Assembly (NCBI GenBank): GCA_036395835.1
Contig: DASWCW010000026.1
Coordinates: 1-23,413 of the forward strand
Origin: AP-16 sp036395835
Lineage (GTDB): Bacteria; Pseudomonadota; Alphaproteobacteria; Rhizobiales; Xanthobacteraceae
Direction: 5' to 3'
DNA length: 23,413 nt
Each line of letters begins with the position of its first letter. Position 1 is the stretch's first letter. Under the pieces are notes generated by a model, which worked only from the letters and a program-made list of their open reading frames with translations, did not search any database and was not told the origin of the DNA. The translations under genes were made by a program, and so were the position numbers. Positions 7,764-13,605 of the stretch are shown in pieces.

Positions 7764-7956
7764 TGGCCTTCCTCATTGAAAAGACGTGTCGCGCTTCGCC
7801 GCGCGGAGCCGTGATGATCCGTGGCTCGCCATAATCCTTGCGGTCGTCGATGCGGTCGAAGGTCGTGCCGCCGAACATTTCGGCCGCATCAGCGAAGTCC
7901 AGGCCTCGCTCTTCCAGAGTGCGGTCGCGCTTCTCCGGATCGAAAGTAATCTTCAT
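7717..7956 (-). CDS. brnT: BrnT-family toxin, apparently internally shortened
   Basis: BrnT is a small RelE-like ribonuclease toxin (PF04365). This 79-residue protein opens with ITFDPEKRDRTLEERGLDFA and continues DRKDYGEPRIITA, then PRGEARHVFSMRKANDRE, all family hallmarks. In the relatives I know, a strand of about 13 residues of the type G-x-L-x-GRMVVLVWT sits between the ITA and PRGEAR blocks. It is missing here after residue 50, and the frame is kept. Family length is about 90, so the size agrees with the loss. The missing strand is in the hydrophobic core, so the toxin may be weak or inactive. The gene precedes brnA and overlaps it by 47 bp. A promoter sits immediately upstream with almost no leader. 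The family call is firm; loss of activity is inference. Confidence 0.82.
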   Translation of the reverse strand: MKITFDPEKRDRTLEERGLDFADAAEMFGGTTFDRIDDRKDYGEPRIITAPRGEARHVFSMRKANDREKARFAERLAKG

Positions 7957-7959
7957 CCG

Positions 7960-7994
7960 ACAATTTGTGTACCCCCAGAAATGTCGCCGGTCAA
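7960..7994 (-). promoter_or_regulatory. brnTA promoter with overlapping ACAA-N-TTGT operator candidate
   Basis: On the minus strand, TTGACC (7989-7994) is separated by exactly 17 bp from TACACA (7966-7971), a plausible sigma-70 -35/-10 pair. A palindrome ACAA-A-TTGT (7960-7968) overlaps the -10 end and lies just before the brnT ATG at 7956. It is a reasonable binding site for BrnA autorepression. A start about 7 nt after the -10 would leave only a few bases before the ATG, so the brnT message may be leaderless; no Shine-Dalgarno is visible. Confidence 0.45.
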
Positions 7995-8100
7995 ATTATC
8001 CCGGCCAGGCGGTAGCCGGCGATGGCGGCGCGTTCGCAGAGGGGGTCGCCCAATCCGCAGGTTGCGCCAGGATCCTCAAGGCGGCCAAAGCGCACGGGCT
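7991..8100 (-). pseudogene. Unrecognised reading-frame tail at right edge of insert
   Basis: Between the right direct repeat and the brnT promoter the minus strand has an open frame of about 35 codons ending ERAAIAGYRLAGII and a TGA at 7991-7993. It has no start inside the insert. It looks like the 3' end of a gene carried in with brnTA and cut at the junction. I do not recognise the protein, and the open frame could be chance in GC-rich DNA. The brnT -35 box overlaps the stop codon. Confidence 0.25.
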
Positions 8101-8172
8101 TGGCGGCCGCGCTGCTCATCCTCAGCTTTGCGCGTCCCGCAAGCGCCACAGGGTGAGCGCGAGCGCAACGAA
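8101..8172. repeat. 72-bp direct repeat, right copy
   Basis: This copy is identical to 7298-7369. It encodes the last 16 codons and stop of ndvC on the minus strand (8122-8172) plus 21 bp beyond. On the plus strand it holds a second, unattached copy of the small membrane gene's 3' end. Perfect identity implies that the duplication is recent or maintained by gene conversion. Confidence 0.97.
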
Positions 8173-9732
8173 TACCGCGCACAGCCAGAGCGATTGCCAG
8201 TTGGCGAAGCTCTCGTTGGGCACGATGTAGATCGTGGATCCGGCGAGCAGCGCCGCTGTGGTCGCCTCCGCCGGAGGGCGTCGACCGGACCGGCGGGGCC
8301 CGATGAACGACAGCGCCAGGAAGGGCACCAAGGCCGCGGTCATCGGCGCGAACGGGAAATCGCGGTAGCGCGGATCGAAGACGAGGCCCAGCGCCGATTG
8401 GATCGCGAAGACGCATAGCACGATGAGCAGTGCCCCAATCGTGAGCTTGAGCGGATCGGGCACTCTCGCGGCGGCCGGCCCGATCACCTGGACAAAGCTC
8501 GGCAGCGCGATCCTGCGCATCAGCGCCGCCGCACCGGCGACCGGACTCGCGATCGCCAGTGCCGCCAGCGCCACGGATCGAGCCCAGCCGCCGATCCCGA
8601 GGCTTTCGATCGGCACATTGGCCAGCACCCAGCCGACCAGGACGCCGCCGGCCAAACCCGTGACGGCGACGCCGATCCAGCGCCCGAGCATCGGCTCGTT
8701 CACCAGCGGCTCGCGCCGGTGCGCTGCGAAAGCCGTGCCGAACACCAGCCCCGCAAGCGCGATTCCCGCGGCCGCCTGCCAGCGCCAATAGGGATGATCG
8801 GAAACGGCAGCGCCCCAGGCGAACTTGAATTCGCGGGTCTTGCCGTCGAGCAGACCCCAGTGGCCGCCCACCGTGCCCTCGAGCTGCTCCTTCCAGGGCT
8901 GGTCGAACGCCTCGATGACGCTGACGCGGTAATGCTCGCGCTTTGCGGCCGCGAGTACGTCCTGGACCACCCGCGCCTGGTTGGCGGGAGACGGCAACGC
9001 GCCGTCGCGCATGCGCCCGGCGCTCGGCCAGCCGACTTCGCCGATCAAAATCTCCTTGTCCGGAAAGGCGGCCTTGAGCTTTTGGCGGATGCTCTCGACA
9101 TGTGCGGCCGCCTCGAAGGCCGGGACCGGAAAATCTTCCCAATAGGGCAGGATGTGGATGGTGACGAAATCCACGGCCGCCTGGACCTCGGGATAGCGCA
9201 ACCAAAATTCCCAGACATCCGCATAAGTGACGGGCACTGAAATCCGAGCATTGACGCTGCGGATCAGGTTGGCGAGCTCGGCCGGAGCGATCTCGCCGCG
9301 CAGCAGGGTTTCGTTGCCGACGACGACGGCGCGGATCGTCCCCGGGAAGCGCTGGGCGAGCGCGACCGCCGTTTCGACCTCGCGCCGGTTGCGCTCCGGA
9401 TCCCAGCCGATCCAGGCCCCTTGGATCACCTGCATGCCGTGGTGCTGGGCAATCTCGGCAACCCGGTCGAGCCCGAAATCCGTGGAATAGGTTCGCACGC
9501 AGCCGGAGAGCCGCGCGAGGCGAGCGAGATCCTCCTCGATTTCGCTCGCGTCGATCCGGGTCGTAAGATCGAGCGGGGTCTCGCTACCGCGAAACGGGGT
9601 GTAGGAGACGCAAGAAAGCTTCTCGCCCGCCTCGAGCGGCGATGGCGGCATGGCGACGGGCGCGCCCAGCCACCACCAGCAGCCAAGGATCGCCGCCGCG
9701 ACGGGGAGAAAAAGACCTACGGCAAGGCGCAT
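8122..9732 (-). CDS. ndvC: NdvC-like beta-glucan synthesis protein: GH17 domain plus membrane domain
   Basis: The 536-residue product (about 58 kDa) matches the domain plan and size of Bradyrhizobium NdvC, reported to be needed for beta-1,6 linkages in cyclic beta-1,3/1,6-glucans. An N-terminal signal anchor (residues 3-22) is followed by a periplasmic GH17 glucanase/transglycosylase-like domain, about residues 38-305. It shows YTPFRGSETP, the proton-donor motif VVGNETLLRG (E141) and the nucleophile motif IGEVGWPSAG (E232); both catalytic glutamates are present. From about residue 315 there are six or seven hydrophobic segments with no glycosyltransferase motif, so the protein probably remodels or branches glucan made by NdvB. 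The gene is divergent from ndvD/ndvB. Its last 51 bp lie in the 72-bp direct repeat next to the brnTA insert, and the frame is intact. Confidence 0.82.
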   Translation of the reverse strand: MRLAVGLFLPVAAAILGCWWWLGAPVAMPPSPLEAGEKLSCVSYTPFRGSETPLDLTTRIDASEIEEDLARLARLSGCVRTYSTDFGLDRVAEIAQHHGMQVIQGAWIGWDPERNRREVETAVALAQRFPGTIRAVVVGNETLLRGEIAPAELANLIRSVNARISVPVTYADVWEFWLRYPEVQAAVDFVTIHILPYWEDFPVPAFEAAAHVESIRQKLKAAFPDKEILIGEVGWPSAGRMRDGALPSPANQARVVQDVLAAAKREHYRVSVIEAFDQPWKEQLEGTVGGHWGLLDGKTREFKFAWGAAVSDHPYWRWQAAAGIALAGLVFGTAFAAHRREPLVNEPMLGRWIGVAVTGLAGGVLVGWVLANVPIESLGIGGWARSVALAALAIASPVAGAAALMRRIALPSFVQVIGPAAARVPDPLKLTIGALLIVLCVFAIQSALGLVFDPRYRDFPFAPMTAALVPFLALSFIGPRRSGRRPPAEATTAALLAGSTIYIVPNESFANWQSLWLCAVFVALALTLWRLRDAQS

Positions 9733-9976
9733 TTTCCAGGGAGGAATCGCTACTCGTGGACATGGGACGCGCCGGCTGACTTACCCTGCCGCGGGCCGAG
9801 TGCCAAGGGCGGCGCTTCGCGGTAAGCATGGAAGCGAAGGACGCTGGACAAAAGCCCGCGGTTCGGCCATGCCAATGCATCCGACGCTAGCGAATACGCC
9901 GCAATGCTGACCTATTCCGGTGTTGGAGTTCGTCGAGCTTCATCTGGTCCTTCGGGATCACGCCATCCGGCCCGCC

Positions 9977-10477
9977 ATGTCCGCCTCGCTCGTGCGTATC
10001 TTCACCGCGGCTGTTACAGCCGCGGTCATAAGTTCTGCCGTCTCGTTCGCAGCCGCTCAGCCGGCCGGCGAGCAGAAGCCCCAGGATCAAGGCCAGAAGC
10101 CCGCGCCACAGCAGAATGACGCGGCCAAGGAGGAGAAAAAGAAGATCGACGAGTTCGCCGAGGCTGCCCGCGTCCTCTCCGGTGGCGCCGGAAACCCGGA
10201 ATGCGTCTGGCTCGGCCGACGAGTGGTCAACCTGCTCTGGCGCGACGACCTCGACACGGCGTTCCGCCATCTCGATCTCTACGACCGGTTCGGTTGCCCG
10301 GCCGGGCACATCCAGGCCACGTTCCGGTGCGTCGTGCGGCAAGGAAACATCGATCCCAAGGCGCCCGAGAGCCTCAGTTCCCGTGTCCACGCCTGCTGGA
10401 TCAACCCGAGCATGCCGCCTGCCACCGCGTCGGCCGCGCCGCCCGCGGGCGCCGCGCAGGGAACTTCCAATCAATAG
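9977..10477 (+). CDS. Small secreted protein in the ndvD position, beta-glucan locus
   Basis: The best start is the ATG at 9977, which gives 166 residues beginning with a classic signal peptide (MSASLVRIFTAAVTAAVISS, cleavage probably after AAA before QPAG). A GTG at 9920 is also in frame but would put a hydrophilic leader before the signal. The mature part has a charged, Gln/Pro/Lys-rich stretch, then a compact region with four cysteines (PECVWLGRR, FGCPAGH, FRCVVRQ, HACWIN) that could form two periplasmic disulfides, and an Ala/Pro tail. It sits between ndvC and ndvB, like B. japonicum ndvD, the third gene of cyclic beta-1,3/1,6-glucan synthesis. The reported NdvD is larger (about 26 kDa), so I treat identity as likely by position only. 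I recall similar small proteins annotated as beta-1,3/beta-1,6-glucan biosynthesis proteins. Confidence 0.7.
   Translation: MSASLVRIFTAAVTAAVISSAVSFAAAQPAGEQKPQDQGQKPAPQQNDAAKEEKKKIDEFAEAARVLSGGAGNPECVWLGRRVVNLLWRDDLDTAFRHLDLYDRFGCPAGHIQATFRCVVRQGNIDPKAPESLSSRVHACWINPSMPPATASAAPPAGAAQGTSNQ
10004..10026 (+). promoter_or_regulatory. Perfect hairpin within signal-peptide codons of the ndvD-position gene
   Basis: ACCGCGGCTG (10004-10013), loop TTA, CAGCCGCGGT (10017-10026): a 10-bp perfect stem with a 3-nt loop beginning 27 nt after the ATG. It encodes the repeated TAAVTAAV of the signal peptide. It could slow early translation or simply reflect the repeated amino acids. Confidence 0.35.
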
Positions 10478-10639
10478 AAACGTTTTTTGCTGCGGTGGCT
10501 CGCCGGTGTCTTGAAATGGTCACCGCCACCCGTTAGTTCATAGACCGCCAACCCGAGGTCCGCTGTTTTTCAGCATGGCCGCGGTCGAGCCCAGGGGACG
10601 GGTTCGGGTCTCGGCATTCAGCCCCAACTGGTCGCGTCC

Positions 10640-13282
10640 ATGCGCTTCGTCGCCGCCGTCGTTGCGCTCGTCTCGCTCGTGCACGTCGCCATCTGGGCTT
10701 TGTCTAGGGACCACATGGCCGCGCCCGACGTATCTGGGCCGCTCGCCAGCGTTTCCTATGCCCCCTTTGCCGATTCCGAGCATCCCGACCGCGGCCATCG
10801 CGCGACCGCCGAGCAGATCCGGGCGGACCTGAAAACCATCGCGCCCTACACCAAGGCGATCCGCACCTATGCCTCGACCGGCGGCGTCGAGCTCGTGCCC
10901 GCGATCGCCGACGAATTCGACCTCAAGGTCACGGTTGGGGCGTGGATCGACAAGGACGAGAACCGCAATGCGCGGGAGATGCGCTCGGCGGTCGAGCTTG
11001 CCCACAAGAACCGCAACGTCAACGGGTTGGTGGTAGGCAACGAGACCATCTACCGCGGCGAGCGGACGATCGACCAGCTGATCAAGCTGATCCAGCACGC
11101 GAAGCATGAGGTCCAAGTACCCGTCACCACAGGCGAAATCTGGCACGTCTGGATCGAGCATCCGGAGCTGGCATCGGCGGTCGATTTCATTGCGGCGCAC
11201 ATCCTGCCGTACTGGGAAGGCTTCTCCGAGGAGCAGACGGTCGATCAGGCAATCCTCATTTATTACAAGCTGCGTTCGGTATTTCCCGGCAAGCGCATCG
11301 TCATCGCCGAGTTCGGTTGGCCGAGCGCCGGCTACAACTTGAAGAACGGCAATCCGGGCCGGATGCAACAGGCGATCGTCGTACGGGACTTCGTCTCGCA
11401 CGCGGAGGCGCTCGGCATCGATTACAACATCGTCGAAGCCGTCGATCAGCCCTGGAAAGTATTCGAAGGCAGCGTCGGGCCCTATTGGGGCCTGCTCGAC
11501 GCCGCGCGCCACCCGAAATTCGCCTGGAGCGGGCCGATCGTCGATCCCGACCACTGGAAGGTCGCAGCCATCGCGGTCCTGACCGGCTTTCTGCTGTCGC
11601 TTCCGATCTTGGCCCTGACCGCGGTGACCATCCCCCAGGCGCTGCTCCTTGCCGGCGCCGTCCACGGCATCGGCGCGTGGATCGCCACGATCTTCGCCTA
11701 TTGGAACGGCCATTATTTCGTGCCGGGCGCCGCATTCGCGCTCGGCTTTGGTTTGCTGCTGCTGGGGCCGCTCGTGGTGATTGCGCTCGCCCGGGTCGAA
11801 GAGATCGCGGCGATCGCCTTCGGTCGCAGGCCGAGCCGGCTGATTACGGCCGCTCCCGCGGCACCGGAGGACTTTGCGCCGAAAGTCTCGATCCATATCC
11901 CGGCCTGCAACGAACCGCCGGAAATGCTGAAACTCACCCTCGACGCAGTCGCGCGGCTGAACTATCCGAACTTCGAGTGCGTTCTCGTCGTCAACAACAC
12001 GCCCGATCCGGCGTTGTGGCGTCCGGTCGAGGACCATTGCCGCGGGCTCGGGGAACGCTTCAAATTCGTCAATGCCGAGACCCTGCCCGGCTTCAAGGCC
12101 GGCGCGCTGCGCTTGGCCGGGGTCCACACCGCCGCCGACGCGGCAATCATCGGCGTGCTGGACGCCGATTACGCCGTGCATCCGGACTGGCTCAAGGATC
12201 TGGTTCCGGTATTCGCCGATCCGACCGTCGGACTGATCCAGGCGCCGCAGGACCACCGCGACGGCGACCGCAGCCTGATGCACCACGTGATGAACGGCGA
12301 ATATGCCGGCTTTTTCGATATCGGCATGGTCCAGCGCAACGAGAACAACGCCATCATCGTGCACGGCACGATGTGCCTCCTCCGCCGCACCGCGATCGAG
12401 GCGGCGGGCGGCTGGTCGAGCGACACCATCGTCGAGGACACCGACCTCGGGCTTTCCGTCCTCGAGCACGGCTGGCGCGCGCTCTACACCAACCGCCGCT
12501 ACGGCTGGGGCCTGCTACCCAATACCTTCGAGGCGTTCAAGAAACAGCGCTACCGGTGGGCCTCGGGCGGCGCGCAGATCATCAAGAAGCACTGGCGCCA
12601 GTTCTTGCCGGGTGCGCGCCTGCTGTCCCGCGACCAGAAACGCGAATTCGCCGTGGGCTGGCTCAATTGGCTCGGCGCCGAGACCGTCGGGGTCGCGGTC
12701 GCGCTGCTCAACCTGTTATGGGTGCCGGTCGTCGCCTTCGTGGGCATCGCGATCCCCGACAAGATCCTGACGTTGCCGATCATTGCGGCGTTCGTGGTTT
12801 CGATCGTGCACTTCGTCGCAGTCTACCGTCTGCGGGTCGCAATCTCGCTGGGCCACGCGATCGGCGCCATGTTCGCGGCGATGTCGGTGCAATGGACGGT
12901 CGCGCGCGCGGTCGGCGACGGCCTGATCAAGCAAAGCCTGCCGTTCGTGCGCACCGCAAAGGGCGCCGGCAAGAGCAAGGGCCGGGAGTTTCAGGCGTTC
13001 TGGGAAACAATCCTCGGCGTCGCATTGCTGGTCGGCGCGGCGATCCTGTTCCTCACCAATCGCCAGCAGATCCGCGAGATCTACATCTTCGCCGCGGTGC
13101 TGGTGCTGCAGAGCCTGCCGTTCCTCTCGGCGCTGGTCATTGCCGTGCTCGAGAGCTCGCGTATCAACGATTTCGCCTACTGGCGCCGGATCGAGGCGCG
13201 CATTGCCGAATTCATTCCGCGGCGCGCCCTCATCCCCAAGGCGCCTGCGCGCGCCGACAAACCGCTCGAACCGCTGCCGTGA
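10640..13282 (+). CDS. ndvB: NdvB-like beta-1,3-glucan synthase: GH17 plus family 2 glycosyltransferase
   Basis: This 880-residue (about 97 kDa) inner-membrane protein combines two enzymes. After a signal anchor (residues 1-21) comes a periplasmic GH17 domain, about 35-300, with VVGNETIYRG (E135) and IAEFGWPSAG (E224). Membrane segments at about 308-330, 333-355 and 360-385 lead to a cytosolic GT2 domain. That domain has VSIHIPACNEPPEML (416-430), the metal-binding DAD (508-510), the catalytic EDTD (599-602) and QRYRW (636-640), the processive-synthase signature. Several further membrane helices follow from about 675. NdvB of Bradyrhizobium is the UDP-glucose-dependent synthase of cyclic beta-1,3/1,6-glucan, a periplasmic osmoadaptation and plant-interaction polymer. 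The fused GH17 domain may cut and cyclise or elongate the nascent chain. It lies 162 bp after the ndvD-position gene. Activity is inferred from domains and context. Confidence 0.87.
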   Translation: MRFVAAVVALVSLVHVAIWALSRDHMAAPDVSGPLASVSYAPFADSEHPDRGHRATAEQIRADLKTIAPYTKAIRTYASTGGVELVPAIADEFDLKVTVGAWIDKDENRNAREMRSAVELAHKNRNVNGLVVGNETIYRGERTIDQLIKLIQHAKHEVQVPVTTGEIWHVWIEHPELASAVDFIAAHILPYWEGFSEEQTVDQAILIYYKLRSVFPGKRIVIAEFGWPSAGYNLKNGNPGRMQQAIVVRDFVSHAEALGIDYNIVEAVDQPWKVFEGSVGPYWGLLDAARHPKFAWSGPIVDPDHWKVAAIAVLTGFLLSLPILALTAVTIPQALLLAGAVHGIGAWIATIFAYWNGHYFVPGAAFALGFGLLLLGPLVVIALARVEEIAAIAFGRRPSRLITAAPAAPEDFAPKVSIHIPACNEPPEMLKLTLDAVARLNYPNFECVLVVNNTPDPALWRPVEDHCRGLGERFKFVNAETLPGFKAGALRLAGVHTAADAAIIGVLDADYAVHPDWLKDLVPVFADPTVGLIQAPQDHRDGDRSLMHHVMNGEYAGFFDIGMVQRNENNAIIVHGTMCLLRRTAIEAAGGWSSDTIVEDTDLGLSVLEHGWRALYTNRRYGWGLLPNTFEAFKKQRYRWASGGAQIIKKHWRQFLPGARLLSRDQKREFAVGWLNWLGAETVGVAVALLNLLWVPVVAFVGIAIPDKILTLPIIAAFVVSIVHFVAVYRLRVAISLGHAIGAMFAAMSVQWTVARAVGDGLIKQSLPFVRTAKGAGKSKGREFQAFWETILGVALLVGAAILFLTNRQQIREIYIFAAVLVLQSLPFLSALVIAVLESSRINDFAYWRRIEARIAEFIPRRALIPKAPARADKPLEPLP

Positions 13283-13300
13283 TCGGGGATCGGATTTCGT

Positions 13301-13354
13301 GAGATTTCGTAGGGTGGGTTGAGCGTTGAGATTTCGTAGGGTGGGTTGAGCGTC
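13301..13354. repeat. Tandem 27-bp duplication of a half REP
   Basis: 13301-13327 and 13328-13354 are 26/27 identical; each begins GAGATTTCGTAGGGTGGGTT. The second copy runs directly into the left REP, so the first copy is a duplicated left arm of that REP. It lies 18 bp after the ndvB stop. Confidence 0.9.
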
Positions 13355-13367
13355 AGCGAAACCCATC
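13336..13367 (+). repeat. REP element, left (imperfect hairpin)
   Basis: CGTAGGGTGGGTTGAGCG followed by TCAGCGAAACCCATC forms a hairpin with arms GGGTGGGTT and AACCCATC. The family resembles the GTAGGGTGGG-type REPs of alpha- and gammaproteobacteria. It faces an inverted related copy at 13566-13602 across the RAYT remnant and overlaps the remnant's ancestral stop codon. Confidence 0.75.
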
Positions 13368-13540
13368 AGCTCTCGCCGAAATTACCTGCCTCGTCTTGGA
13401 CGTCGCCGCCCCAATCTTCCGGATAACGCGTCACGTAATAAATCGATGCCTTCTGTGAGAAGGCGCAACTGTCGATTCTCCAAGTTTACCGTGAAGAAAT
13501 AACTCCCGCCGAGAACGAAGTTGCGCCGATACTCCACCAT
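13366..13540 (-). pseudogene. REP-associated tyrosine transposase (RAYT) remnant, internally deleted
   Basis: The minus strand starts with a good ribosome site (GGAGG) and an ATG at 13540, then MVEYRRNFVLGGSYFFTVNL and the IDLLRDAL helix, the N-terminus of Y1/HUH-type RAYT transposases. After about residue 39 the frame degenerates and stops at 13382. In another frame, from about 13425, the DNA reads YPEDWGGDVQDEAGNFGES and stops at 13366-13368, which matches the conserved C-terminus of the same family (x-P-x-DWGGD...F-G-E). The whole middle, including the HUH metal site and the catalytic tyrosine, is missing: about 175 bp remain of a gene usually near 450-550 bp. It cannot make a working transposase. 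Both ends and flanking inverted REPs persist, so it resembles a non-autonomous derivative. Recognition is from memory of the family. Confidence 0.78.
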
Positions 13541-13565
13541 CCAACCTCCGCGCCGCAGCTCATGC

Positions 13566-13602
13566 GATGGGTTTCGCTCGCTACGCGCTACCCATCCTAC
13601 GA
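13566..13602 (-). repeat. REP element, right (inverted relative to left REP)
   Basis: GATGGGTTTCGCTCGC followed by TACGCGCTACCCATCCTACGA; arms GATGGGT (13566-13572) and ACCCATC (13590-13596) pair. It shares the core and outer CCTACGA with the left REP in inverse orientation. It ends 4 bp from the stop codon of the M20 amidohydrolase gene. Confidence 0.78.
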
Positions 13603-13605
13603 CCG

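Larger units (their letters stand above)
7370..8172. mobile_element. brnTA-bearing insertion bounded by 72-bp direct repeats
   Basis: The 803-bp unit 7370-8172 consists of 731 unique bases (7370-8100) plus one copy of the 72-bp repeat. It contains brnA, brnT, the brnT promoter and about 110 bp of an unrecognised reading-frame tail. Removing one unit would join the small membrane gene and ndvC into a compact convergent pair overlapping by 35 bp, so the block looks inserted. No transposase, tyrosine or serine recombinase, or terminal inverted repeat is present. A 72-bp duplication is too long for ordinary transposition; Campbell-type integration of a circle sharing this sequence, or replication-template switching, fits better. 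The direct repeat is directly seen; insertion is inference. Confidence 0.65.

Noticed and set aside
7370..8100. Insertion sequence with its own transposase
   Set aside because: The segment encodes only the toxin-antitoxin pair and a short orphan frame; no transposase and no terminal inverted repeats are visible.
9920..9976. GTG start giving a 19-residue longer ndvD-position protein
   Set aside because: It would place a hydrophilic segment before an otherwise classic signal peptide that starts at the 9977 ATG.
10538..12469. 643-codon minus-strand open frame opposite ndvB
   Set aside because: It is an antisense shadow of the GH17-GT2 gene, rich in Asp/Arg/Gly, without recognisable domains or ribosome site.
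11317..13302. 661-codon plus-strand frame within ndvB
   Set aside because: An out-of-frame reading with extreme Arg content; the ndvB frame carries all conserved motifs.
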